Source: Volvox africanus (lineage: Eukaryota > Chlorophyta > Chlorophyceae > Chlamydomonadales > Volvocaceae). Taken from it: a stretch of DNA of 64,000 bases. Of this stretch, positions 37,268 through 50,400 are shown one piece after another. The notes beneath the pieces are model-generated. The model was not told the origin of the DNA and did no database searches. It saw nothing but the letters and a program-made list of their open reading frames with translations. How positions within the stretch are numbered: position 1 is the first letter of the stretch; every line of letters begins with the position of its first letter. The stretch covers positions 2,671,501-2,735,500 of the forward strand of contig BSDZ01000079.1 of assembly GCA_030268105.1 (NCBI GenBank), in the 5' to 3' direction. The position numbers and the translations under genes are program-made.

Positions 37268-39862
37268 CATTGTACTTCGCCATTGGTGATCTGAGTTGAA
37301 ATCGGTAATTCTACAATCTGATCTATCGGTTGTGCAGTGTTTATCCTGTTTGGGCCCGCGTGGTGCTTTCCCGGTGCGCATCAGGTGGTGCTGGGTGTTG
37401 ATTGCAATAATTGCGGATGTAATCACAGAGGACCAATGTCAGTGTCAGTGCATAATTATGTGAAGTAGACATGGAAAGCCGCACTGCAAAGTTTGCAATC
37501 CCACAGCGATAACTTAGCAGTTCCGACATTCCCGTCATGAGGACTGCGTATTCATTGCTTATGGTTTTGGTGGACTACCATGGCTCACAGGAACGCCGTC
37601 GCCATTGAATTACAGAAGGCGGCAGGAAAGGCAGAAATGAATTGAAACGTGTTCGTAGGTAATTATCATATTCAGTCAGCCCAATTATTACTCAAATAAC
37701 AAATCAATCGAAATAAAGCCATTCGGAGATGTTGCTGTACCCGGCAGGCAGTCACCCTCAAGGTACGGCCCGTACCATTAGCCGCCAGCATAAGATAACC
37801 CGAGCTCCACATCATTTTTCATTCACCTCACTGTCGAGCCTTTCACAGATATCCCAAAAATGTCAAGGACAATGCCAGGCTGCAAACGGTCAGATGCGGC
37901 ATTTATGCCGACTTGCGATGTGGTCGTCTTGTTTCACAGGGCAGAAACTCATCATGTATCGTGTTCAAGATAATCTTTTTTCGTTGTCCACACAACGGAT
38001 CGGCAGTGACCGCTTTCAGTAAGTGGCGGCGGCTTATTAAGTTCTCGTTTGCCATCATTCTAACAAATTTTAACAGAGTCGAAGGGCTGTGTCTCTGAAC
38101 ATTGAGGATATGTGGTCGCGAATGGATGTGCTAGTGATGCATAATTCCATGCTAATTCTGAAACCGAATGAAGAAAATAATCTTCTCAATTATATCTCTG
38201 AGGCCATCCTCGCGACAGCAGCATTGACGGGCTCAGCCGTTTATTCAAAGAGCCTTCATGCTTTGTGCCTCGTGAGCACTTTCCTCTCTCAGGTCTTGCA
38301 GTGGTATATCTGGACGGTAACCCTCTCTCATCGAACTCTCTCCTGCGAACCCTTACCTGTAAGTTACATTGAGGCATAACGTACCATTGCATATAGTGCA
38401 GTCGATTCTCCGACCTACTGGTGCAGTGATGACGCAAACCAGTAAATGCCAGTTCTGCTACTGACATTCTTTGATGTAAATGCTGGACGCACTGTCTGAG
38501 CACTGAGATGCCCGTTATGCACGGTCACGTACGTTACCTGGGAGGATAGCGGCTTATGATGAGACGAAACTCATTCATGCGTGTCAGCTGATGGTAACCC
38601 AAGGTGTTTCATCTTGGTCCGCCGCTGATTTGAGCCTAATCTTCTCTCTGAAGCTTTGCACCATAAGCAATTGAGTATATTGCTTATTCAGTTCACAAAT
38701 TTTTCTTAAATGTCGTTCGTGTTAACCCTGTCGTTCTATTTGGCCTATGATGTGCAAAATATTTGCTACTCTTGAGCGTGGCAGTGACGACTCGAAATCA
38801 CCAAGATCGCTGAGGTCATATTGAACTATAGAACCAACATATATGCAAGATATTCTGCAAGCGATGATTCTGAATTAGATTCCCTTCTTTCCCTGCAGGT
38901 GAAGAGAGTAGAAGATGGGAAGATCTAGTAAATATGGATGCGTTGTCTCAAGTGTTACGGTCGCATAGCATTACTGCTGCAATCGCGCAATGGAAGTGTC
39001 CAACTGGACACTGTTCCTTCCTCTGAAAGGATGTAATGTACCGTACCTCATTTGAAACAATCATAACCTTCATACTGAACTTGGTTGTGTACAGTGCATG
39101 GTAATCCAGTTTTATTCATTGCATCTTTACCGAGCAGCATGATTCTAACACGCATTTGAAATGTCTAGGGATTGTGTATTTCGCATTTCGGAAGGATGGA
39201 AGCGGAACGGCGTGAACTCGGTGAATTAGGTTTTGTCAAATTGTTTCGGAATCAGAATACCCTAGTATGTGGGTTCGGAAAATATCGAACGTCAAGTTAT
39301 ATACTGATTACTTGCTCAGCGGGCAGGGCTATTCGCACCCTTGCTCTTGGATTTCCTCGTCAGCAGGACGGTCTAGATAATGGCAGTACATATACGGATG
39401 CCATGGTCACTCCACCCACCAACTTGCCAAACTCTTCATCGTTACGAATGGCTAACTGGAGGTGGTGAGGAGCGACTCAGGTTTCCTCGTAATCTCGAGA
39501 AACGTTACCCGCGGTTAGGTACTCAAGGAATGCTGAGATCATCTAATATGAAGAAATGCAGCCCACAGCCCACAGGGACTTGCAGACCAGCCTTGGCACT
39601 GCAACTGAAAGAATTCTTGCCCGCCGCTTTGTTCTTGCCCAGAACAGACTTATTGTAATGCGGCTATTATTCATAAATGAATTGCTTATGTTCGTTTACA
39701 GATAGTGGAGAAGAGATCTAAACATAGTTAGATTATGCATTATGATGTATAATTGGATTAAGGTAATGGTAAATCTGTTGTTACGAGCAGGTCGGGTCAC
39801 TGGGCCGTAACCGACAACCTCCGCCTGATCATAACTACAAATAGTGCCAAACTTCAGAATAG
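37268..39862. other. No supported gene
   Basis: A 2.6-kb AT-richer stretch. Short plus-strand ORFs occur (for example 38098-38379 and 39172-39468) but show no family similarity, repeat or convincing splice structure. It contains the uS13 3' UTR and the H2B promoter. Confidence 0.4.
37418..37422 (+). terminator. TGTAA poly(A) signal for uS13
   Basis: TGTAA, the usual chlorophycean polyadenylation signal, 150 nt past the stop codon. Confidence 0.4.
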
Positions 39863-39869
39863 TATATAA
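39863..39869 (+). promoter_or_regulatory. TATA box of histone H2B
   Basis: TATATAA, 51 bp upstream of the H2B start codon, a normal position for a short-leader histone mRNA. Confidence 0.6.
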
Positions 39870-39919
39870 TCCTGCTCACATAATTCCTGGAAATTATTAC
39901 GGTGATCACGTAATTGAGA

Positions 39920-40390
39920 ATGGCACCCAAGAACCCGAAGGAGGAGAAGGTATCTCAGCCCGAGGTAGCCGAGCCCAAAGCTGAGGCGAAGCCTAAGAAG
40001 GAGAAGGTTCCCAAGAAGGAGAAGAAGGCGCCCGCGAAGAAGGCAGCAAAGGAGCCAGCCGCAGGTGTCGATGAGGGCGACAAGAAGGCCAAGAAGAAGG
40101 CCAAGGTCGCTAAGAGCGAGACCTACAAGCTTTACATTTACAAGGTGCTGAAGCAGGTGCATCCAGATACCGGAATCAGCTCGAAGGCCATGTCCATTAT
40201 GAACAGCTTTATCAACGACATCTTCGAGAAGGTCGCCACAGAGGCCTCCAAGCTGAGCCGTTACAACAAGAAGCCTACCGTCACCTCTCGCGAAATTCAG
40301 ACGGCAGTGCGCCTGGTGCTTCCTGGCGAGCTTGCTAAGCATGCAGTTTCGGAGGGCACGAAGGCCGTTACCAAGTTCACCTCAGCTTAA
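39920..40390 (+). CDS. HTB: Histone H2B
   Basis: Intronless, 156 aa. The Lys/Pro/Ala/Glu-rich N-terminal tail (residues 1-60) is typical of green-plant H2B, including [10 protein letters not shown] and repeated KKEK/PAKKAAK blocks. The histone fold is complete: [87 protein letters not shown]. It pairs with H2A in the nucleosome core. The start is the ATG before AlaPro. A TATA box lies upstream and a histone stem-loop downstream. It lacks the divergent H2A partner usual in volvocine algae and instead faces H4. Confidence 0.98.
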   Translation: MAPKNPKEEKVSQPEVAEPKAEAKPKKEKVPKKEKKAPAKKAAKEPAAGVDEGDKKAKKKAKVAKSETYKLYIYKVLKQVHPDTGISSKAMSIMNSFINDIFEKVATEASKLSRYNKKPTVTSREIQTAVRLVLPGELAKHAVSEGTKAVTKFTSA

Positions 40391-40423
40391 ACGACCTCGT
40401 TAATTATTACAAGATACACTCAC

Positions 40424-40439
40424 GGTGTTTTTCAACACC
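40424..40439 (+). terminator. Histone 3' stem-loop after H2B
   Basis: GGTGTTTTTCAACACC: a 6-bp stem with a four-base TTTC loop, 34 nt past the stop. It matches the replication-dependent histone mRNA 3'-end hairpin except for one compensated base pair. The identical 16-mer follows H4. Confidence 0.9.
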
Positions 40440-41939
40440 ACCTACCACGACGGATTTTTAAGCAAGCGCTCTGTGTACCTCTTTCATTTCAAGTTTTCTC
40501 AACTGATTTTTCCTTTCCGCTGCTGAGAGGGTTGCACAATTATTAACATCCTCAATTCCCATGCGTCGTTTCTTCGCCGATGCGTCGTTCTTGGGTCTTT
40601 CCTTTGGGCAGAGGCATCGTCAGAACTTGACAGAAGCGTAAGAACTCCAAAGCCGTCATTCCCTTCGCGGCAGGACGGCTTGTACGGCTGGGCTAGTTCT
40701 ATAAGAAACAGATATTTTCAAAACTTGTTACTGTCCAACTCTTCTATATCCTAGCCACGGTTCGCACGAACGATTCAGGCGATTGAGGTTGCCGAGGTGT
40801 TTACCTCGAAAATGTATTCGAGCCTTAGGGCCATCCTAAGCATAAGGACTCCCGCATCCTAAATGAGCTTAGGCTAGCGTCCACCTGGCTAATGGACGGC
40901 CTCCCTGAAAAACTCCTTAATTTGCGAAGTTACGGTAAAATCTGCCCGCAACTAACATGAAGACTTATAATAATATGATATGTACAATATACTTTGTATA
41001 AGATGTGTATATGTGACGTGTCATGTTGCTGTGAAGGCATTGGCATAGGGAGGGAATGCGGGGAGTATCTGGGGGAGGGTCAGGGCAACGTAACAGGCAA
41101 AGACGCTCAATATGTTAATTTGAGCTTGGCACAAGGAGAGACAGCTTTCTTGGTTGAGGGCCGTGGGGGAATTCTCCTCGTGCAGGTGTACGGCTCGGTA
41201 TTGATATATATATGATTCGGCAGGAGCGACCGTTTGTCAATGAGTTTTTCTTCTTGCCATTGTATTTTCTTATGTAGCGCAGGCGATTTTCTGTTTTGCC
41301 TTTTTGCTGCAGCTGCTAAAGATTGATACTGCCTTGGTTGCAGGGGCAGTGGCCCGTGTGCTGGAGCTATTCAACGTTTTTTGACCTAACCCTCCCGCCA
41401 TCCTTCCTGGCATATATGGCCCCGTACATTCCTTGTGTTTTACCCTGTGTACCTAGGACTAGGCCGGCCTTTGTGTGGGGAGGTCTCCAATTGACTTCAC
41501 GTCCCTTTTGCAGCTATTTTTGCTAACCTAGGCGCTGTCCAGGACTTTGACCTGGTGTCACGTGTCTGTCTACCTCGTCATTGGTGGGGTGGTTGTTCAC
41601 TTAGCGTGGGTTCTCGCAGCGGGGGGAGGGTTCTCACTGCGCTCGGGAAATGTACTCCGCCACCCACAGGCCGAGCGGGTGGGTGGTTTGGTGTCTCTGG
41701 CAGCGCGGAAGTGGCCGCATGCTTGCCTGCAGGTAGAGTTGCTTATATAAGCAAACGGAGTCCCTTGGCAGGCCAGATATTGTCAGCGGCTTTAGCTTGA
41801 ACCCTTTCGATTCAATTTCCCCATAGTTCACATCTAGGTGTATGTTAGTCGTATCTCCCTTAACCTCCGAGGGCTCTTCCTATGCCGGGATCAGTTCCCT
41901 GCAGCAGATCACAAATTTCAGATTCGAGCCGCCCTTGGT
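40440..41939. other. Region between convergent histone genes
   Basis: 1.5 kb between the two histone stem-loops. Plus-strand ORFs at 40994-41215 and 41555-41800 show no similarity to known proteins. H2A and H3 genes are absent. Confidence 0.5.
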
Positions 41940-41955
41940 GGTGTTGAAAAACACC
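41940..41955 (-). terminator. Histone 3' stem-loop after H4
   Basis: On the minus strand it reads GGTGTTTTTCAACACC, the same 16 bases as after H2B, 44 nt past the H4 stop. Confidence 0.9.
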
Positions 41956-41998
41956 GGATTGTGATTTGCAGGTCATAGAGACTGAGGACGAAAGTTGC

Positions 41999-42313
<315 letters not shown>

Positions 42314-42388
42314 TTAAAGGAAAGACGATTAATGATGATAACCTTCTGAGGAGGGCCTGTGTTAGACAGTGAACGAACGAAAGGGCAC

Positions 42389-42394
42389 TTTATA
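42389..42394 (-). promoter_or_regulatory. TATA box of histone H4
   Basis: TATAAA on the minus strand, 79 bp before the H4 ATG. Confidence 0.6.
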
Positions 42395-43966
42395 TTAACG
42401 TAGTGATGGCCATGTGACTCATACAAGCAAATCAATGGTGTCCGAGATGCCGATCATTCCGGGTCAGCTCGCCTGATGCAACGGTCTCCGTACAACCACC
42501 ATCACAATCTAAGCATCTGAAACATTCCATATCTTACGATTATAATTATCGTTATTTTAGCACTACATAAGCTATGTAACGCATCTAACCGAATACTTGA
42601 TTGTCCCAGCGATAAAAACACGAGGCGAACGTAGCCACAACACCTTGGGCACCTCTGGTAGGAGGCAGTAGGACCCGTAAGTTTGGGATCTTGCTTAAGT
42701 TGAAAGTATCTCTTAGGAGCTGGACGAAAGGTGTGGAGTCCATCACTGCTAAACGTAATTCTGCTGTTGCGCTAAGGGCCTCAGCAGCACTTGTTGAAAA
42801 TGCCCCGTTCCAAATTAAAGCGGACAAAGGGCCATCTACAGCTCACAGCCACCACACCTATATCACCTATATCATGCCTCGCACGTGCCAGGCAGACGCC
42901 AAGGATGCCGTAAAGCTGTACGTAACGATGTTTCGAGCCCACAGCAGTGCCGCCGGCCAACGGTTTGGCAACGACCGGCGCGATATCTGCAGCGGAGAAG
43001 CAGACTCCTACTGTGTTGTGGGTGCACTTCGCTGCATCATTGCACATGCTATTGGGATGTCCATGGGATCATTGGTGCTGTAGACGCAGGCCACATGGCT
43101 TTTCGCCTTATTGGTTGACCCTCTCGTGTCCCTCGTCGATGTGGGACGTCACGCCTTGCTTTCAGAGATTGGGCTGTTTTCGCGAACCCTTGCTTCCGAA
43201 TAGTTCGATTTCACTGACCATGACATCTTGTCTAGCAGTACACATGGTTTCCAATTACCTCAGTTCCCTATATTGTTTCAAGGACTTCATACGATCTCAT
43301 TACTAAGAACGCATGCCTTGATAGACTACACCGATTTGGAACGGATGTGTGATCTATATCACATTACTACTCTCCACACATCTCGCCGCACTTTTTGTTA
43401 AACAGGCCCTAAGTCCACCAGTGTTCGGAATACGGTACGAATATACATTATGAGGCCCTGTGCAAGTAACAATTGTGCTAATGTCAGTTGAGAGTTCTGG
43501 CTACTAAGATGGTTACAACAGATTAACTACATTGTTTGATAGTGATGTCGCCCCCAGCTAGTGTGAAGACCTTCCCTATACCAAGACAGCTAACTTAAAC
43601 GTGCATTTGTCTACATCAAAGATGTTGTAGAGCGTGTCTCGTGATGCGTACATCCAGCCAGCCAGCCAGCAGTCTAACACAAGCAACGCAACTTCAAAAC
43701 ACAGGTACCTGCGGACAACTACCCCCAAATATTGTCCACATAAATACTCACCGTCTTACCTCAGATCTCACCCCAAATAAAGCGGTAAGCGCGAAGCGCT
43801 TACAACATTCTCCCGATGCTTCCAGAAACGGCGCCGTTTTAGGGTTTGCCAGCCTGCAACGGCTCACCGTGCTAGTGCTGGTCGGGTGGTGTTGCACGTC
43901 CTTATGGGCGGACCCTTCCATTCCTTCCCATCAGGTTACCGCAAACACGTACGTGCACATTCTTCA
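42395..43966. other. No firmly supported gene
   Basis: It holds the H4 upstream region and the 3' UTR of the quinone-oxidoreductase-like gene. A minus-strand ORF at 42585-42827 reads somewhat like an ARM/HEAT helix pair (EALSATAELRLAVMDS, PFVQLLRDTF) and could be an exon or gene fragment, but no partner exons were found. Confidence 0.3.
43800..43804 (-). terminator. TGTAA poly(A) signal for the oxidoreductase gene
   Basis: TGTAA on the minus strand, 163 nt past the stop codon at 43967. Confidence 0.4.
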
Positions 43967-46770
43967 TCACATCTTTGAATGCGAGGGGCCGATGGTCAGC
44001 AAAACTTTACCCCGCACCCGCCGGTCTAGGATTGCAGCGAAAGCCTCCGTCACCTGCTCCAAGGGGTACCTGCCGTTCAACGGGTGGGATTTTTTTGCGT
44101 CTTAATTACATTCTGAACATAACCGGCCAAACACCTTCCCGGGATCAGGGCTCCCAGTCTGCCAACCCGTGCTTGTAGCCCTGAACCTGACTTCTCGGAG
44201 CCCTGACCTGCCCATCCGGCTCCCAATGCCCACCTGCCATATACCTCCACCCTAAGGCGCCCCTCGCCAAACCACGCCAGGACCTGCTGCATAGATTCCG
44301 CAAGCACGCGGGGCTGGTATGACATGTACGATCCCCAAAACACGCCGTGCATCGTGGTATTTTTGACCAGCAGAAGGTTGGCAGGCACCTGCGACCAGGC
44401 CGGCACGGGGTTGCAAGAGGGTCGCAGTTGGGGGGCCTTCCGGGCTCCAAGCCAGAGCTGAACTGCATTCATCGCAGATCCCACAGTGTGCCACCATGTA
44501 ACCTTACATCGTCCCCCGGGACGAAGGCATGAACAGGACGTGAACTCCAGCTGTGCATTTATAACACTCGTGTCTCCATCCCATCCCCCCATCACCCTCA
44601 CACCCGCCCCTCCGTGGCGTACCTTTGGAATATTGCCGCTCGCGAAGCCAACCACAAGGTAATGTGCCCCCCAAGCCACCGACTTGAGGGCTTCAAACAG
44701 CGCAGCACCTCCTACCGGGTCAAACACCGCATTCACACCTGCAGGGGCACGTACGGCCCCGGAAAGCGCGGAGGCCAGAGAACCGAGATTTGGGTTTCAA
44801 GGGAGCTACAGCCATGGTCATGACCAACTCGCGGCAGCTACCCGCTAGCGAGGGACCATTTCACGTAGTGCCCACCTCCCAAGTAGCTCTCAATGCAACT
44901 GCCAAGGCCATCGCGTCCTCAACTACTGGTAAGGTTTCCGTTCCTCCCTACCCCGACGCCATGTACTCATCATGCTCTGTTCGCTAACCTTCCAAGTAAT
45001 CCACTTCACGGCCCCATTGCTGTCTACAAGAGCACGTTGTACCCCCTGCCCTGACCATCCCACCCGTTGGCACCGCTGCTCGTAGAGCCTTGTGCAGTGC
45101 TGTGCCCTCCGCCGCCAGCACCTCCGAGTCCAACACCACGTCTGCACCCTGGGCCTTCAGGAAATCTGCCTTGGCCGCACCGGCTGCAACTGCCACCACC
45201 CTTGCACCAGCCAGCCGGGAGAGCTGCAGTGCTGCCAACCCCACCCCTCCCGCTGCCCCCAGGATCAGCACCGTTTGACCTGGGGTGGCGGGGTGATTGG
45301 GCGTTGCGAACGAAACAGCGCCGACTCCATGAACTCATCCACCAATGAGTGCTTTTGAAAAGCAGCACTATTGTGACCCACACATTACGATGGAGATCCC
45401 GCATTCAAACGGGGCGGAGAGGGCGGAGCCGCTGCCTGCTGAGAATGCGTGCCAGCGTTAAGATTGCGTCCGGCTGCTTATGCCAGGCTGTTGGTGGTGC
45501 ATATTTGCGATGCGGCACCAGCAGCAGGTGTGGAGAGTCTGATCCCCCTGTTCGGTCTGAAAAGAAGCACTCTCCGCTCCGATTTTCCGCCAGCTGTGCG
45601 TCCTCTGGGCCAACCCCTCCGTCCATCCAGACAGCCTGCCAGAAAGCCACTCCCATTGTTTCCTCCCTACATGGTCACACACACAAACAACCCACCCGCC
45701 TTAAGCTGCGCTCGGTGCCGCAGAGCCAAGTCCGCAGTCCCGTACACAATGGGGATGGCGGCGGCGTCCTGGAGCGGTACACCATCTGTGATTTTGGAAA
45801 TGGCTAGGCTTAGGCTGAGGGTTTAGAGGTTGGGTGCTGCAGTGCAGACAGCTAGGAGGAGGATTGCAACCCGCGACGGGTTCGGCAACATAAGCCTTTG
45901 AAGGGTAAAGCCAACCCAAAACCCAGAAAACTCCACACATCTTCCAAGATGCACCTGCCTGCCCTTTTCATAAACGTAGCACAACACCAGGACGCGAACT
46001 GACCTGGAACCCTCCAGACGGCGGCCGCTGGTGCCACCACCTGCTCGGCGAACGCGCCACCCTGCCGCACGGCGCACACCTGGACTGGGCATAAGCGGAA
46101 ATGGAGCATAGGTACGGTGAGCTGGAAAAGCTCCACAGCCGCCGCAGCGCACATTGGGTTTAAATCATGAGTGGAGGACCTTCAATTCGACAGAGTTGCT
46201 CGCAGCCTGCTCCGACGAATAGCGTCCAGGTCGGGGGTATGCATCCTGTTTGCTGCGTTTCCAGGGTTCTAGAGCCCCAACGCTAAAATGTCAGCGATGG
46301 TTGCAAGATGGGAAGGGTTAACATTCTTATAGACGAACCTAGCTATGTCCTATGGTGTAGAGGGGACAGCGATGCAGATGGAGGTGCGGCAATGCACACC
46401 TTGTCGCCAACTTGCAGGTTCTTAACGCCGTTGGCAACCTCCAACACAACACCCGACACCTCAGACCCCGGTATAAAAGGCAACTTGAGTTTATCTTGGT
46501 ATTCTCCCTGCAGATCATGGCATAAAGTAGCGCGCCACGCGAGATCGCATCCTCATGCGTCCATGCACTGTCAGTAAAGCATTTCCAAAGCCAGCTCCTT
46601 TTAGATACCTTAATTTGTAGAGCATCAGGGAAATTTAAGCTCGAGCTTGCCACCTGGATTCGGACTGTGCCTGGGGAAAGTTCCGGCTCGGGAACTTTCG
46701 ATAGCTTGAGCACTCCCTCACCAAGCGGGGTCCGGGCATCACCAAGATTCTCACAAATGACAGCCCTCAT
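43967..46770 (-). CDS. NADPH:quinone oxidoreductase-like (QORL2-type MDR) enzyme
   Basis: Eight exons with agreeing phases, 341 aa: 46770-46609, 46507-46400, 46079-46004, 45785-45696, 45279-45064, 44738-44623, 44388-44234, 44069-43967. It is a medium-chain dehydrogenase/reductase. The GroES-like half starts MRAVICENLG and contains LKLPFIPGSEVSGVVLEVANGVK. The Rossmann half has ILGAAGGVGLAALQ with GAAGGVG at 153-159 for NADP(H). Then come FDPVGGAALFEAL and LVVGFASGNIPK (about 245-256), the latter typical of quinone-oxidoreductase-like protein 2. The catalytic-zinc Cys/His set of alcohol dehydrogenases is missing, as expected for quinone reductases. The length fits the family. No clear transit peptide, so probably cytosolic. 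The last acceptor (AACGGCAG|GTACCCC) is chosen because it alone restores YPLEQVTEAF. Confidence 0.9.
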
Positions 46771-47492
46771 ACTTATGCGATATTCGCAGTATACGCGCAA
46801 TGTCAATATGTATGTTCCAGGCAATCCACGTGCTGGAAGAAGTAAGCCTAAATTATCGCCATTACAGTGCAGTGGTTACAGGAAGCAATAATTAGGCATA
46901 TACTTACCAAATACTACGCCGAACATATACGCGCGAAGCACGACGGTTAGAAGTTCTTACTAATAGGTACAACTCCAAAAAATAACAGTGTATGTCATTT
47001 GCAGCCTATAATTTGACTAGTTTACGTATAAGAACTATGTTTAATGTAAATTGCTGGCTCTGAAAGCGTCTTGGTTTCGCTAACAAGCTGTCTGTAAGTT
47101 GAGGCATCGATGCAATTCCCGATGCGATTATACATTTCATAATATTGACAGAGTTTGTGTTAATGCTTATTATGGTTAAATTTACGTTCGATGATCTTTA
47201 CGGCACCGGGGACGTCAGTGGCCAGGAGTCCAAAGTTTCGGGTTCGACACCACAACAGAGTCAACGTTACCTCCGCATATAGTGCTACGAATGTACACGA
47301 ATGCATAAACCAAAAATCCGGTACAAGGAAACACTGCTATATGCGACGTGGTCGCCACTCTGCACAGCGGACTTCACACAAGTAATGGGCGCAACCATTT
47401 CTGCAGCCCAAATTGCTACGCCATTACAATTCCCTGTTAACCTTGATTTGGTATTTCTGTTTCTACAATGGACCTAGCGTGGTTTCCTTATA
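46771..47492. promoter_or_regulatory. Divergent region, oxidoreductase / SLT transporter
   Basis: 722 bp between the oxidoreductase ATG (-) and the assigned SLT ATG (+). AT-rich around 46920-47180. No element was assigned. Confidence 0.3.
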
Positions 47493-50400
47493 ATGAGGTT
47501 GAACTTGGCGCGAGTTAAACGGGCTCTAATGCAGCCAAGTCCACCTGAGTTACCCCAGGCGTCATCTTTGAGCATAGAGCTCCCTTTATGCGAGCAGTCT
47601 ACGGCCACCGCTCCTGAGCCATCGGAGGCTCCTGTCAATACTGTTGGCAAACCCTGCAAACCGTCCCTGCTAGCCAGCCCGGACTTAAGAGAACTTTTCT
47701 CTAGGTAGGTTCGTGCTGCTTAACTGCGGATCTTGGGTGCGAACAGTTTGGCCCTATAACGGCTTACCGATCGTGCAGGCACGTATGGCGGCGCGAGACA
47801 AAGCGGCGATTAAAGCGCCTTAGGCCGAAGGAAATATGGCAACTTTTAAAGGACGAGCGCTGGACTATCCTCATGACGCTTCTGTTCGCGGCAGCGTTGG
47901 CGTCGCTGGAGGTCACTGTCTGGCGGTGAGAAAGCTTGCCTTGTGAATTGACTGGTCGCGCGACGTAGCGGCTCCCAGCTGGTGTCAGCGATGACGAGTC
48001 AGGGGCAATGGGGCAAGGGGAAGGGCGAGGGGCAGAGCAACCCGTCAGGCGCACCTGGCCAACTAACTTCACTCGCGGGCACGTTGGGATCCGCTGCTTA
48101 AGTTTCTGGATGCAGAGAGGATTTCTGAAGTATACTTCCCCTTTTTGAAGGATCAATGTGCAATGGCACGGTGATTTCATGGTCGACCGTGTCCTGCTCC
48201 GAGACCTGCTCCGAGACCTACTCCGGAAACCATCACGAGGTCATCACGATTTCGCCTGCCCCCATAGCAGCGACACCCCTCTTGGCCAGTTCAACTTGTC
48301 CATCCCTAGCGCCAAGCTCACCTTCTGTCCTCTCTCGCGGCACCGTCTCAAGGCCTACAGCGCTCCCATTCGCCTCCCCCGGCCCCATTTCCCATCCCTT
48401 TCCCCCACCTTTTTTTCCTGACGAACCCGCGGCCTTCTCCCTTTCCCATCCCCGCACCGAAGATTCCAGAATCTCGCCCTCATTCTTCCGCCCCTCTGGT
48501 CGGCATCCCCCAACGTCTGTTCGGCCTTTCGTCCTCCCCTCCCCGACCACAGGGATATGTCCAGGGACGCCTGGCTCTCATTATGGGTAACCTTCTTCAC
48601 CATAGTACCGATCATCCGCGGCGTCGTGGACCCGGACATCTGCCTGTTTGGTGGGACCACTATTCTGCTGCTGACCGGCATCATAGTGCCCCGGGACGCA
48701 TTCGCGGGGCTAGCCAATGAGTCGATTGTGTCCATTGCGCTGATGATGATGATTGCTGCGGGGTTGGAGTCGTCGGGCGCGCTCGAGTTCGTGCCGGAGG
48801 TTGTGATGGGGCGGAGCAGGAAGGAGTGGGTCGGGCAGGTCAGTGGGTACGGTGCGTTTCGGCTAGGGCCTGGATAGACAAAGGTAGAGGTGCCCGTGGG
48901 TGCTGTACCGCTGGTGGTTTGTGAACGTCTCTCCCTCTCTCTCCCTCACACGCACATCTATGCATTTATACCTATCTATATCTATTTATATATAGATATA
49001 GATGTATGATATTGATATATATATGTATATATGTATATATAGGTATGGATATATAAATATAGATATAGATGTGCGTGTGAGGGGTAGTTTCAGTGCGGTG
49101 TGGAACGGGTGGGATCTGGAATCTGGCCAACATGGTGGGATCAGCGAACTTCATACCGGACGGGACGGGACGGGACGGGACGTGGAAACTTTCTACTTTT
49201 TCCGAAAGTGCCGCAAAAGTATTGTTAGGCCCGTTATGGGACGTTTCCACCAGGCGAGACGCGGCTTTCCGGGGACAGAAACATGTCTCCCGTAAGAGAA
49301 AACGTTTTTCCGGGTTTACCGGGACATTCTTGCCCAAAACAAGGTCCAGTCCTGAGACAATTACTGCTCCAGGACCTTACGACTTGATGGCTTAACACTG
49401 CGGGAGCTCGTTACAGCTAATCTTAAAAGTCTTATGAACTAACATTTCTGTGCCTGGACAACGTTTTTGTAGGTTCCCGGGGACCTTGGGACGTTTTTTT
49501 AGGCTTATCCAGTTAGTGGGTAGTTCGGGGGGTGCTCCTAGAAAGGGATTTTGGGGCTCCAGGGAACCCCGGAACAATGAGTCACCCCCTTGATGAGCCC
49601 TGGGTGCGATCGACAAGATGCGGCTTATGGGCCAACTGCGGGAAAAGTGTCGCCCCCAACACGCAGGGACCTGTTGGGGGAGTTGGGTTACTGGCACGTG
49701 GGCAACGAAACACAGTCCCAAAGCAGTGCTTTTGAGCCGGGGTTGGCAATGCGGCGTGTAAAAGAAGTTCTGGCCCCTGCCCCCTCCGTACCCCTAATCA
49801 TGTTCATCCACCCCTTCATTCACCCCTCCCCCTCAGCTCCGACTACATATTGCAGTAGCCAGTGTCTCCGCCGTCATGAACAACACCCCTCTTGTTGCGG
49901 TGAGTGCTGTTTGCGGAAATCTTGGCGCGCGTGACACCTTTTTCTCATTGCTATTTCTCCGCTCGTGCCTGCGGTTCGGGGGTGAAGAGCTCTCGTAAGC
50001 CTCTTGGAGGTCGGAGGTGGGGATGGCAGTGCTGCGTCCGTGGGTGTGGGCGCGCGATCGCGTCGTGAAATATGGGTAGCCATTTCATATGGGCGCCAGG
50101 CTGGGTAAGCCAGGGGGCTTGAGCGGAAGTGAGGACGGCACATTGTGGTGGCAGATTGGGAGCTGCGATGGGGTACCAGATGCCGTCTACCACCCGACCC
50201 ATGGGTCTTCTTTCATCTTGTACGTAGGAATTACGCACGCGGTAGGTTCCCTTGATTGCCATGTCCCCCATAAGCCCCATGGACTGGGGCCATGAAGTGG
50301 CAGAGCATCTGGGGCCTCGCAAGATACGCATTTTTGCATATCTGCTTACTTGTCCCCGCGTCCTCGCAGCTCTGGCGGGGTGCTGCTCTAAATGCTTCCT

